A stretch of DNA of 64,000 bases from DATAXP01 sp036272935 (GTDB lineage Bacteria; Planctomycetota; Planctomycetia; Pirellulales; PNKZ01), in contig DATAXP010000006.1 in assembly GCA_036272935.1 (NCBI GenBank), positions 50,860 to 114,859 on the forward strand, given 5' to 3'. The translations under genes and the position numbers were made by a program. A model generated the notes under the pieces. That model did no database searches, was not told where the DNA came from, and saw nothing but the letters and a program-made list of their open reading frames with translations. This document shows, piece by piece, positions 45,359-53,353 of this stretch (positions are counted from its first letter, which is position 1; each line of letters opens with the position of its first letter).

Positions 45359-46579
45359 TCACCGTGCCGCGCCTGGGCGCACGTCGACGCAGACCAGGTC
45401 GCCTGTGGCGTTGCGGCAATAAATGCGTCCGTGGGCGAGCACAGGCACGGTCCAGCAGCGACCTTCGAGCACGCGCGCCCACGCTAGCTCGCGGTACTCG
45501 GCCGGATCGGCGGCGACGATTACTAACTGGCCGTCATCGCTGAGCACGATCAGGCGGCCATCGGCAGCAGCGGCCAACGATCCGCAACCCAGGCCGCGGT
45601 GCGACCAGCGGATTTCGCCGGTGGCGTAATCAAGGCACGATAGCTTGACGATCCGAGCGTTGTGGCTATTGCCGTCGAAACCGTAAAGATGGTCGTTCCA
45701 CAGAATGCAGGTGGCCATGTGGTTGGCCATGTTCCGGTTCTTGTACACCACGTCGAAGCGCTGGTCGGCGCGCCGCAGCAACGCGCAACCACGGCCGTAG
45801 CCGGTCGAGATGAACACGGTGTCGCCGGCGACGATCGGCGTCGTGGAACTGGTGAGGTAATCGGTCGACCACGGATGCGACGCAACGAGGGCTCCATCGT
45901 CGCAGCGAACAACGATCAAAGCGTCGTTGTTGAGCACCGCCACGCACAGGGCGCCGTCGAAAGTGCAAGGTGCGGGGGAACCGTAGCCGGGAAGATACTT
46001 GGCCGTCTTCCAGAGCAGCTTGCCGGAATGCTTGTCGAGCGCCAGCGTCGCACCGGCATCGACAATCAGCTTCTCGCCAACCACAAGCGGCGAACACGAG
46101 AAGCCCCACTCGGGCATCGCCACGTCGGCCAAAGTGCCGATGTTCTGCTGCCAAACGATCGCGCCGGTGTCGACCGCGAGGCAGAATAGCTGGCCGTCCT
46201 TGCTGAGCGTGTACACGTGCCGACCGTCAACGGTCGGTGTGGCGGCTGGGCCTCCTTCGTGCAGGTTGTCGACCAGCGGCGCCGGATAAGCATGTTGCCA
46301 GAGCAGCTTGCCGGTCTGAGCTTCGAGGCAGTAGATCGTGTCTTGGCCGTCGCGATGACCCGCGGTGAACAGCTTTCCCGCGGCGATGCTAACCGAGCTG
46401 AGCCCCGTGCCGACATTCGCCCGCCACGCGACCGGCGGCCCGGCAGAGTCCCAATCGTTTATCCAATCGGTTTCGCGGCTGATACAATCGTGATGCGGTC
46501 CTCGCCAGACCGGCCAATCTTCGGCCCGGGCCGAGCAGGCGAAGAGAAGCGCGGTGGCGAACAGGACCTGGCGACGCAT
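45359..46579 (-). CDS. Secreted PQQ-like beta-propeller protein
   Basis: A 406-residue protein with a signal peptide (LFATALLFACSARAED) and the planctomycete-typical opening WPVWRGPHHDCISRETDW. Repeated propeller blades follow with Trp-docking motifs such as TGKLLWQHAYP, TGAIVWQQNI, SGKLLWKTAKY and TGEIRWSHRGL. This is the BamB/PQQ-repeat fold; there is no evident catalytic calcium/PQQ site of alcohol dehydrogenases. It ends nine bases before the OleD-like gene, so co-transcription is likely. Role probably scaffold or polymer binding in the periplasm. Confidence 0.85.
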   Translation of the reverse strand: MRRQVLFATALLFACSARAEDWPVWRGPHHDCISRETDWINDWDSAGPPVAWRANVGTGLSSVSIAAGKLFTAGHRDGQDTIYCLEAQTGKLLWQHAYPAPLVDNLHEGGPAATPTVDGRHVYTLSKDGQLFCLAVDTGAIVWQQNIGTLADVAMPEWGFSCSPLVVGEKLIVDAGATLALDKHSGKLLWKTAKYLPGYGSPAPCTFDGALCVAVLNNDALIVVRCDDGALVASHPWSTDYLTSSTTPIVAGDTVFISTGYGRGCALLRRADQRFDVVYKNRNMANHMATCILWNDHLYGFDGNSHNARIVKLSCLDYATGEIRWSHRGLGCGSLAAAADGRLIVLSDDGQLVIVAADPAEYRELAWARVLEGRCWTVPVLAHGRIYCRNATGDLVCVDVRPGAAR

Positions 46580-46662
46580 GCCGCGAAGGTACCGGCAATG
46601 CGCCGCGGCGACAAGTCAGCGGGAAACGCGGCAGCGCAAGCGAGCCGGCTAAACGACGGGTT

Positions 46663-48222
46663 TTACTTGGCCACGGGGAGTTCGTAACAGGCCGCCTCGC
46701 GGTCGTTGCGCACGAGCAGGTAGCGGCCGGCGAGCGTCGGCTCGTTCCAGGTTTTTTCGGCGAGCGCGGTGATGTGCCCCAGCTCGGTGGCGCCTTCGGG
46801 CTTGGCGTCGACCAGCACCACTTCGCCGCTTTCGGCCTGCACGATCAACAGATCGAACGCCTGGAGAATCTGTCCGTGGCCGTAGCGCCCGCCGCGCCAG
46901 CGCCGATTGCCGGTCGCCAAATCGATGCACGTCAACGCCGAGCCGTCGTCGAGGCCGTACGCCACCCCGTCGCGCACGATGACGTTCGTGAACTTCGGTT
47001 TCAGGTACCGCTTGCTCCACAACTCTTGAATAGTCCAGACGCCCGGTGCGTGGCCGATCTTCAACAACTTCGCGCCGAGGCCGTAGCCCGCGGCGATCAG
47101 CAGCTTGTTCGGCTCGATCGGCACCGGCTGCGGAACTTTCGGCTCGCCCCCTTTCCACTCGTAGCTCCACAGGTGCTCGCCAGTTTTGGGGTCATGAGCG
47201 TCGACACTCTCGCGATTGACGATCACGATTTGCGGCACGCCGTCGATGGTCGTCAGCACCGGTGAATCGTATGCCGAGAGCGCGTCGCCAGCGTGCCACA
47301 CTAGTTTGCCGGTTTCGGCATCGTACGCTTCCAACGAGTGGCCGTCGGGCAAGCCGCGGCTGACGATCACCAGGTTTTCAACGATTAGCGGCGAGCAGCT
47401 TTTGCCCCACTCGGGAAATACCTGAGCGAAGTCGGCGGCGTGTTCGTCGAGCAGCGCATGGCTCCAGATCGGCTTGCCGGTCGCCCCATCGAGACAGTTC
47501 AAACGCCCCTTGGCCCCCATCGTGTAGACGCGACCGCTGTGGATCGTCGGCGTAGCGCGGGGACCGTTGCCGCCGATCACCGATTCGAAGCTGCCGGGGT
47601 CGGCGTGCGTCCAGCACACTTCGCCGGTGAGCTTGCGGTAACAGACTACCAGCTCGTCGTTGCCGCGCTGTTCCTGCGTGACCGCGTAATCGCCCACCAC
47701 GGCGAACGACGACCAGCCGGCACCGACCGCTCGTCGCCACAGCTCGCGCGGCGGATGCGTCGACCAATCGCGCGCCAGGTGCACCTCGTTCACGTGGGCA
47801 TCGCGCTGCGGGCCAAGGAACTGCGGTGAATCGTCGGGCGTCGTTGGCGACAAGTCGACCGGCGTCGTTTGCTCGGCCGGCAGTGGCGGCGGCAGAGTCG
47901 GCTCACGGCGCGGTACCCAACGCCAGGCGAGCACCGGATGATTGTTGCCGCTGCATCCTTCGAGCTTCACCAGGCTGAAGAAGGCCGCCACGGTGGCCGC
48001 GATCGCCATCAACCAACGGTTGCGGGCGCTGCGATCAAGGCCCGAGAAGAATAGCCAACGCAACGTCAACGCCAGCACAGTCGCACCGGCGGCCGAGCTG
48101 GTGGCGAGAAACTGCTTGGCGTGGTCGAACTGCAAGCCGAACCACGCGCCGAGCATGGCGAGCGCGCCGATGGCCAGGATCACGTACGGAGGATGACGAC
48201 GACGCGCGGTAGAAGGTGTCAT
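46663..48222 (-). CDS. Membrane-anchored PQQ-like beta-propeller protein
   Basis: A 519-residue protein. It has two or three N-terminal membrane segments (YVILAIGALAMLGAWFGL; AGATVLALTLRWLFF; WLMAIAATVAAFFSLV), a Pro-rich linker, the motif SPQFLGPQRDAHVNEVHLARDW and then a PQQ-type propeller. Blade motifs include TGEVCWTHADPG, TGKPIWSHALL, TGKLVWHAGD and TGEHLWSYEW. It is related to the downstream propeller gene but anchored in the inner membrane. Start chosen at the ATG before the first span; the open frame runs on to 49023 antisense to the lipoprotein gene. No ribosome site is obvious because a repeat lies directly upstream. Confidence 0.82.
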   Translation of the reverse strand: MTPSTARRRHPPYVILAIGALAMLGAWFGLQFDHAKQFLATSSAAGATVLALTLRWLFFSGLDRSARNRWLMAIAATVAAFFSLVKLEGCSGNNHPVLAWRWVPRREPTLPPPLPAEQTTPVDLSPTTPDDSPQFLGPQRDAHVNEVHLARDWSTHPPRELWRRAVGAGWSSFAVVGDYAVTQEQRGNDELVVCYRKLTGEVCWTHADPGSFESVIGGNGPRATPTIHSGRVYTMGAKGRLNCLDGATGKPIWSHALLDEHAADFAQVFPEWGKSCSPLIVENLVIVSRGLPDGHSLEAYDAETGKLVWHAGDALSAYDSPVLTTIDGVPQIVIVNRESVDAHDPKTGEHLWSYEWKGGEPKVPQPVPIEPNKLLIAAGYGLGAKLLKIGHAPGVWTIQELWSKRYLKPKFTNVIVRDGVAYGLDDGSALTCIDLATGNRRWRGGRYGHGQILQAFDLLIVQAESGEVVLVDAKPEGATELGHITALAEKTWNEPTLAGRYLLVRNDREAACYELPVAK

Positions 48223-48225
48223 ATT

Positions 48226-48249
48226 TAGCCGCGTCGCTTGCGACGCGCG
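48226..48249. repeat. Short palindrome GCGTCGC-tt-GCGACGC
   Basis: A seven-base-pair perfect hairpin in the 56-base gap upstream of the propeller gene, flanked by TAGCC. The same palindrome in reverse orientation (GCGTCGC-aa-GCGACGC followed by GGCCAAC) is at 62277-62296, so it is a dispersed repeat. Confidence 0.6.
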
Positions 48250-48278
48250 TCCATCTTGCGTGGAGCGCGGCCAGCACG

Positions 48279-48857
48279 TCAACTGCCAACGGCAAATCCC
48301 ACGGCCGGCACGGGAGGTGGATAGTAGTACGCTGGCGGCGGCGGATAGTAGTAAGCCGGGGCGACGAGCGCTGGTGCAGCCGTCATGTGCGGCGGCGAAC
48401 TTTGCATCGCGGTGATCACGTTCTTCGAGACGCAGTTCTGCTGCAAAACGATGATGTCCCCAGCTTGCAGCGGCTGCGCCATGCCGTTGGCTCGGACGTG
48501 ATTGACGATCAGCTCTTCGTCGACTCCCGAGCGCGACATCGCCAGCACGTCGTTCACCTGCACTCCGCCGGGCGACAACTGGCGTCCCATCTGTGCGGCG
48601 ATCTGGGCCCGGTTGCGGGCTTCGATCTGGTCCATGCCGGCGCCGACCAGTCCGCCGCCGACCGCTCCGGCGCCAGCTCCGATGAGCGCCCCGGCCACCG
48701 GATGCCCCGAGGCCGCGCCGGCCAATGCACCGACGCCCGCTCCGCCGAGGCCGCCGACCGCAGCACCCTTGTCGGCGTAATAGGGCGATTGGCAGCCGGC
48801 CAATGCGAGGCAACCAACCAGCATTGCCGCACGACGGAACAAGGTAGCGAAAGCCAT
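48279..48857 (-). CDS. Glycine-zipper lipoprotein
   Basis: A 192-residue exported lipoprotein with lipobox LALAGC (Cys about 22). A glycine-zipper region follows (GAAVGGLGGAGVGALAGAA and GALIGAGAGAVGGGLVGAG) that can insert in membranes as paired helices. Then come a helical domain (QVNDVLAMSRSGVDEELIVNHV) and a Pro/Tyr-rich C-terminus (PAYYYPPPPAYYYPPP). The central part resembles the small domain found after glycine zippers in planctomycete proteins. Outer-membrane or peptidoglycan association is likely; no enzymatic residues. Divergent from the + strand methionine-related operon. Confidence 0.78.
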   Translation of the reverse strand: MAFATLFRRAAMLVGCLALAGCQSPYYADKGAAVGGLGGAGVGALAGAASGHPVAGALIGAGAGAVGGGLVGAGMDQIEARNRAQIAAQMGRQLSPGGVQVNDVLAMSRSGVDEELIVNHVRANGMAQPLQAGDIIVLQQNCVSKNVITAMQSSPPHMTAAPALVAPAYYYPPPPAYYYPPPVPAVGFAVGS

Positions 48858-49090
48858 CGCGGAAATGTCCGTAGTTCACGAATCGAAAAAGGGGCCGCGG
48901 ATTATCGTCCTGCCCGCCGCGAAGGGTCAAGGTCGGTCGACTGCGGCCACGGCACTTGTGGACCGACCACCCAACCGCTACGATGGACGGCACATGGGAT
49001 TTGCGGCCGCTTGCAGCCAACACCTGCTAAAGTGCCAGCGCCAGTTCAGCTATCACCGGCTGAAGGGCGACTCAACTTGACCCAAGCGAG

Positions 49091-49131
49091 CCGCGCGGAC
49101 CATCGACGTTTGGTCCGATCGCGGTTTTTTT
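49091..49131 (+). terminator. Intrinsic terminator in the CGS leader
   Basis: CCGCG-CGGACCA pairs with TGGTCCG-(AT bulge)-CGCGG, giving 12 base pairs around an 8-base loop. Seven T residues follow immediately. It is oriented for + strand transcripts and lies 60 bases upstream of the 49191 start codon. Confidence 0.75.
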
Positions 49132-49140
49132 GTTGGTCGA

Positions 49141-49187
49141 GCAATCCCGTTTGCGTAGCGGTTCGTCCTTCGGTTCAACGGGATTGC
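49141..49187 (+). promoter_or_regulatory. Start-proximal hairpin
   Basis: GCAATCCCGTT (49141-49151) and AACGGGATTGC (49177-49187) are perfect reverse complements. The right arm covers the position where a ribosome site would lie, four bases before ATG. No GGAGG-like sequence is otherwise visible, so the hairpin could control translation. Confidence 0.5.
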
Positions 49188-49190
49188 ATT

Positions 49191-50381
49191 ATGAGCGACC
49201 AGTCCAACGCCGCGCCACGGCTTTCAACCCTTGCGGTCCACGGCGGCGAAGATCGACAGAAGCACGGCGACGCCATTACCGACGCCATCTTCTGCGCCTC
49301 CACGTACACCTTCGCCGATACGCAGTCGGTGATCGATTTCATCGAGCGCAAGCTGCCTCGTGAAGAGTACGGTCGCTACGGCAACCCTAGCGAGAAGGTC
49401 GCCGAGCGGAAGCTCGCCGCGCTCGAAGGGGGCGAGGCGGCGCTGTTGTTCACCACCGGCATGTCGGCGATCGTCGGCCTGCTGATGGCCAAGCTCAACG
49501 CCGGCGACGAGGTGGTGTTCTTCGATGAGTGTTACCACCGCAGCCGCGAGTTCTGCTCGAAGCACCTCGCACGATTCGGCGTCGTCACGCGGCAGGTTCC
49601 GGCATGCGATTATGAAGCCATGGAAGCGGCCATCACGCCACACACCAAGCTGCTAGTGAGCGAATCGCCGACGAACCCGCATCTGAGCGTGGTAGATCTG
49701 GAGCGCTTCGTCGCCGTCGGCCGTCGGCAAGGCGTCGAGACGCTAATCGATGCGACCCTGGGGACGCCGTACAACGTGCGACCGCTGGCCGCGGGGGTCG
49801 ATTACGTGCTGCACTCGGCGACGAAATACCTGGCCGGTCACAACGACCTGCTCGCCGGTTGCCTGGTCGGCACGGCCGACAAGCTCGAGCCGGTCCGCAA
49901 GCTGCGCGGTATTATGGGGCTGATCAATTCGCCGCAGAACATCTTCCTATTGCTGCGCGGACTCAAGACTTTCGAGCTGCGCATGCAGCGGCACAACCAA
50001 AACGGTCTGGTCGTGGCCGAGTTCCTCGCCGGTCATCCGCGGATCGAGCGCGTCTACTATCCCGGGCTGCCAAGCCATCCGTACCACGAGGTTGCCCGGC
50101 GAACGATGCGCGGCTTCGGCGGGCTGGTGACGTTTCTGGTGAAGGATGCCGACTGGCAAAGCACGGCGCGCGTCGTCGATGCGGTGCGGCTGCCGCGGAT
50201 CGGCCCGAGTCTCGGCGGCGTGGAGTCGCTGATCGAGCAGCCGATGGTGATGAGCTACTTCGAAATGCCCCCCGAGGACCGCCGCCGTTTCGGCATTCCC
50301 GATAACATGATCCGCCTGTCGTGCGGCATCGAGAATACCGAAGACCTGGTGGCGGATTTGAAGCAAGCGCTAGAGCAATGA
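49191..50381 (+). CDS. Cystathionine gamma-synthase-family PLP enzyme (plant-like type)
   Basis: A 396-residue pyridoxal-phosphate enzyme of the Cys/Met metabolism family. Visible: EYGRYGNPSEKVAERKLAAL, the catalytic Lys in HSATKYLAGHNDLLAG (about 211), ESPTNPHLSVVD and the PLP-phosphate Ser/Thr loop in LLFTTGMSAIVG. The region AITDAIFCASTYTFADTQSV followed by DFIERK resembles the plant/cyanobacterial cystathionine gamma-synthase branch. It should join Cys with an activated homoserine to give cystathionine. The ATG is preceded by a hairpin instead of a ribosome site. First gene of a two-gene operon. Confidence 0.85.
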   Translation: MSDQSNAAPRLSTLAVHGGEDRQKHGDAITDAIFCASTYTFADTQSVIDFIERKLPREEYGRYGNPSEKVAERKLAALEGGEAALLFTTGMSAIVGLLMAKLNAGDEVVFFDECYHRSREFCSKHLARFGVVTRQVPACDYEAMEAAITPHTKLLVSESPTNPHLSVVDLERFVAVGRRQGVETLIDATLGTPYNVRPLAAGVDYVLHSATKYLAGHNDLLAGCLVGTADKLEPVRKLRGIMGLINSPQNIFLLLRGLKTFELRMQRHNQNGLVVAEFLAGHPRIERVYYPGLPSHPYHEVARRTMRGFGGLVTFLVKDADWQSTARVVDAVRLPRIGPSLGGVESLIEQPMVMSYFEMPPEDRRRFGIPDNMIRLSCGIENTEDLVADLKQALEQ

Positions 50382-50408
50382 CCTTGAGCATTTCCTTATA
50401 GTCTCCCC

Positions 50409-51557
50409 ATGCACTTTCGCACGCGTGCCATTCACGTCGGCCAGGATCGCGACCCGCAGACCGGAGCGGTGATTCCGCCGATCCATCTGGCCACGACGTT
50501 CGTGCAGCCGGGCGCGGGCGTGTGGGGCACGTTCGACTATTCGCGCACCGCGAATCCCACGCGCCGGGCCTTCGAGACCACGATCGCGTCGCTCGAAGGG
50601 GGTTACGGGGCATTGGCGTTCTCGTCGGGCATGGCGGCGACGCACTGCGTCACCATGCTGCTGACGCAGGGCAGCCACATTCTCGTCGGCACCGATATCT
50701 ACGGCGGCACCTATCGGCTGATGCACAAGGTGATCAACCGTTCGGGGATCGACGTGTCGATGGTCGATACGCGTGATCCCGCAGCCGTCGCGGCGGCAAT
50801 CACGCCCAAGACGCGTTTGCTGTGGCTCGAAACTCCCGGCAATCCACTCATGTCGCTGACCGACATCGCAGCGTGCGCCGAGATCGCCCGGCGGCATGCG
50901 ATCCTCGTGGCGGTCGACAACACGTTCGCCTCGCCGGTGCTCACGCGGCCCATCGAGCTGGGTGCCGATGTCGTGATGCACTCGGCGACCAAATACCTCG
51001 GCGGGCACAGCGACGTGCTGGGCGGCGTGCTGGTGTCGGCGACGCAAGAGATGCACGAGGGCCTAGCCTTCTTGCAGAATGCGACCGGGGCGGTGATGGG
51101 GCCGCTGGAAGCGTTCCTTTGTTCGCGAGGCCTGAAGACTCTGGAGCTGCGCGTCCACGAGCAATGCCGCACGGCGCAGCGCCTGGCCGAGTGGTTATGC
51201 GAGCAGCCGCGAGTGACCCGGGTACTTTACCCTGGCTTGCCAAGCCATCCGGGGCACGAGATCGCGCGGCGGCAAATGCACGGCGGGTTCGGCGCGATGC
51301 TCAGCTTCGAAGTCGCTGGCGGGCTCGATGCCGCCCGGCGAGTGACGGAGTCGACCAAGTTATTTCAGCTCGCGGTGAGCTTGGGGGCGGTCGAATCGCT
51401 CGTCGAACATCCTGCCAGCATGTCGCACGCTAGCTACGACGCCGCGGCGCGTGCTGCCAACGGCATCGGCGACGGGCTGGTGCGACTGAGCGTGGGGCTC
51501 GAAGCATTCGACGACCTGCGCGACGACCTGCGGCAAGCACTCGCCGGTGCCTGCTAA
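50409..51557 (+). CDS. Cystathionine gamma-synthase/lyase (bacterial MetB/MccB type)
   Basis: A 382-residue PLP enzyme, paralogous to the preceding one but of the bacterial MetB/MetC/CGL branch: FRTRAIHVGQDRDPQTGAVIPPI, TFDYSRTANPTRRAFE, ALAFSSGMAATHCV and the catalytic Lys in MHSATKYLGGHSDVLGG. Whether it is a synthase (MetB) or a gamma-lyase cannot be decided from motifs. It begins 27 bases after the first enzyme, so co-expression is expected. Together they could cover both directions of transsulfuration, linked to homocysteine from ahcY. Confidence 0.87.
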   Translation: MHFRTRAIHVGQDRDPQTGAVIPPIHLATTFVQPGAGVWGTFDYSRTANPTRRAFETTIASLEGGYGALAFSSGMAATHCVTMLLTQGSHILVGTDIYGGTYRLMHKVINRSGIDVSMVDTRDPAAVAAAITPKTRLLWLETPGNPLMSLTDIAACAEIARRHAILVAVDNTFASPVLTRPIELGADVVMHSATKYLGGHSDVLGGVLVSATQEMHEGLAFLQNATGAVMGPLEAFLCSRGLKTLELRVHEQCRTAQRLAEWLCEQPRVTRVLYPGLPSHPGHEIARRQMHGGFGAMLSFEVAGGLDAARRVTESTKLFQLAVSLGAVESLVEHPASMSHASYDAAARAANGIGDGLVRLSVGLEAFDDLRDDLRQALAGAC

Positions 51558-51711
51558 TCAGCGCCTGTTAATTCGGGCGCTCTGCAAGAACATTTCCGGT
51601 TTTGTCGACTTTGACGAAAGTTCCGGTCCCGCAGGTTCCGATAGTCACGTCGGGAAAAGCCGTGTGCCGCCGTTTGCCGGTGCCGGAGTGTCGCAACCCG
51701 AGGTGACGACG

Positions 51712-53253
51712 ATGAATGCCCTCGCTCGAAGAGTCCGGATGGTAGGACGCAAGTCGCTGGCATGGCTGGCGCTGGGAGCCTTGCCGCTGGAAGCTCAACA
51801 AGTGGCCGAATGGCGGCCGGCTCGCCAGAGCATGGCTTCGGCGGCGATAGCCTCGCCCGCAGGATCGATCGATGCGCAGGCCGATGCCAGCTACGGGACC
51901 CTGGCTCCGCAGGGTCCGCAATTCGCGCCGCGGCAAATGCCGACGGCTCGAATGGCACGTGCTGACTACACGATGCCCGATTGGCAGCGTCGTCCCGGCG
52001 CGCCGCGTCCGATGAACGCCCCGACGCGCTCGGTGGCGCGCACGCGGACGTTGCCGTTCGTGGAAGACGAAATTGTCTCGCAGCCGCAGCCCGATTCGAT
52101 CAGCGCGGGTCAGGTTCCCGGGACGATCGCCCCGCAGATGCCGATGCAAGGCAGTCCGTATCCCAGTAGCGGTATGCCCGGAGCGATGAGCCCGTATCCC
52201 AATGCCGGCGGCATGCCGATGGCTCCGCCGGTTTACAACGGCGCCGGGCCGATGATTCCCGACGGCTACGCCCAGCCGATGCAAAACGACTTCGCCCCGC
52301 CGCAGTTCGACGGCGCCTGCGCCGGCGGTTCGTGTGGCACTCCCGATTGCGACGGCGCACCGTGCGACGGCTGCGACATGTACGGCTGCGACGGCGTGTG
52401 CGGCTACGACGTGATGGCCTGCGAGCGCTTCCATCCTTGCTCGTGGCTGTCGATGCTCAACGAGTTGTCGCTGCTGCTCGGCACGCAGGGCTTCACCGGC
52501 CCGCTCGATGCGGCGAACGCCGGTAACTTCGGCTTCCACGAAGGGATCAACGTCGGCGACTCGCTGTGGCACCGTAAAGGGCTCGGCTACCAGCTCGGTA
52601 TGCAGTACATCCAAAGCGATCTGGGAGGCAACCCGTTCCTCGGCACTGGCATCCGCCAGCAGACGTTCGTGACCGGCGGCTTGTTCCACCGTGCCTACTA
52701 CGGCCAGGGCTTCCAGGGTGGCGTGGTGTTCGACTTCCTGCACGACAACTACTACGTCAACTCGAACCTCGGCCAGATGCGGTACGAGTTGAGCCACCTG
52801 TTCAACAACGGCCACGAGTTTGGCTACTGGGGCACGAGCAGCAACCGCACCAACCAGTTCACCAATGGGATCTTCAACCAGACGATTACGGTGCTGCCGA
52901 TGAACATGAACAACTTCTTCTACCGTCGCACGATGGCCAACGGTGCGCAGGGGCGCGTTTGGGGTGGTTTCGCCTCGAACGTCTACGACGGCTTCACCAC
53001 GACCACGACCAACCCGATCGTCGGTGCCGATTTCCGCATGCCGCTGTCGAATCGCGTCGATTTCTGGGGCGGATTCAACTACATCATTCCGACCGAAGGT
53101 GGTCAGGCCAACGGTGTCGCCCAGTCGTGGGGCCTGATGATGAGCCTGGCGTTCTACCCAGCCCGCTTCGCCAGGGGCACCCACAACGGACCGTACCGTC
53201 CGTTGTTCAACGTCGCCGACAACAACTCGTTCATGCTTGATCAGCACCGGTAA
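51712..53253 (+). CDS. Putative outer-membrane beta-barrel protein with Cys-rich segment
   Basis: A 513-residue exported protein of a type common in planctomycetes. It has an N-terminal signal region (RKSLAWLALGALPLEAQ). A long Pro/Met/Gly/Ala-rich disordered part follows (about 40-200), then nine cysteines within residues 203-243 (for example CAGGSCGTPDC and CDGCDMYGC). The C-terminal half alternates aromatic strands (LGYQLGMQYIQSDLGG, FHRAYYGQGFQGGVVFDF, RVDFWGGFNYIIPTEGG) suggesting a porin-like barrel. The start is set by GAGGTGA seven bases before ATG; the 165-base extension to 51547 overlaps the PLP gene. Function unknown. Confidence 0.7.
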   Translation: MNALARRVRMVGRKSLAWLALGALPLEAQQVAEWRPARQSMASAAIASPAGSIDAQADASYGTLAPQGPQFAPRQMPTARMARADYTMPDWQRRPGAPRPMNAPTRSVARTRTLPFVEDEIVSQPQPDSISAGQVPGTIAPQMPMQGSPYPSSGMPGAMSPYPNAGGMPMAPPVYNGAGPMIPDGYAQPMQNDFAPPQFDGACAGGSCGTPDCDGAPCDGCDMYGCDGVCGYDVMACERFHPCSWLSMLNELSLLLGTQGFTGPLDAANAGNFGFHEGINVGDSLWHRKGLGYQLGMQYIQSDLGGNPFLGTGIRQQTFVTGGLFHRAYYGQGFQGGVVFDFLHDNYYVNSNLGQMRYELSHLFNNGHEFGYWGTSSNRTNQFTNGIFNQTITVLPMNMNNFFYRRTMANGAQGRVWGGFASNVYDGFTTTTTNPIVGADFRMPLSNRVDFWGGFNYIIPTEGGQANGVAQSWGLMMSLAFYPARFARGTHNGPYRPLFNVADNNSFMLDQHR

Positions 53254-53265
53254 GGGGCGGGCGTC

Positions 53266-53353
53266 GGGCTACGGACTACAGGCTACAGGTGATCGGCCTA
53301 CAGAGCCCGAGGTGTTTTGCTTGCCGGAGTCTGGAGCCCGGAGCCTGTAGCCC
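53266..53353. repeat. Word-like inverted repeat reaching into the arginine-hydrolase gene
   Basis: The words GGGCTAC, GGACTAC and AGGCTACAGG (53266-53289) recur as imperfect reverse complements in 53326-53353 (GAGTCTGGAGCCCGGAGCC). The right part is inside the 3' end of the arginine-hydrolase-like gene. It therefore fills the gap between the convergent genes and also encodes the last residues of that protein. Confidence 0.6.

Larger units (their letters stand above)
48858..49190 (+). promoter_or_regulatory. Long leader of the CGS operon with internal terminator
   Basis: A 333-base stretch between divergent starts. It contains a stem of GGTCGGTC (48931) with GACCGACC (48961), a strong intrinsic terminator at 49091-49131 and a second hairpin, 49141-49187, ending four bases before the ATG. 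A 71-codon ORF (48865-49080) fits inside but has weaker third-position GC bias than real genes here. No + strand gene lies upstream for the terminator to end, so transcription attenuation of the PLP enzymes is the favoured reading. Known SAM, SAH, cobalamin or T-box consensus elements were not recognised. Confidence 0.5.

Noticed and set aside
48223..49023. Long upstream extension of the membrane-anchored PQQ propeller frame
   Set aside because: It covers the opposite frame of the lipoprotein gene (same strand, different frame) and the CGS leader. No domain or ribosome site supports it.
48865..49080. A 71-codon ORF in the CGS leader as a real gene
   Set aside because: Weak third-position GC bias, no family and no good ribosome site. 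It is kept only as an alternative explanation for the terminator that follows.
48880..49190. SAM, SAH, cobalamin riboswitch or T-box in the CGS leader
   Set aside because: None of the conserved core sequences of these classes could be matched by eye; a covariance-model search would settle it.
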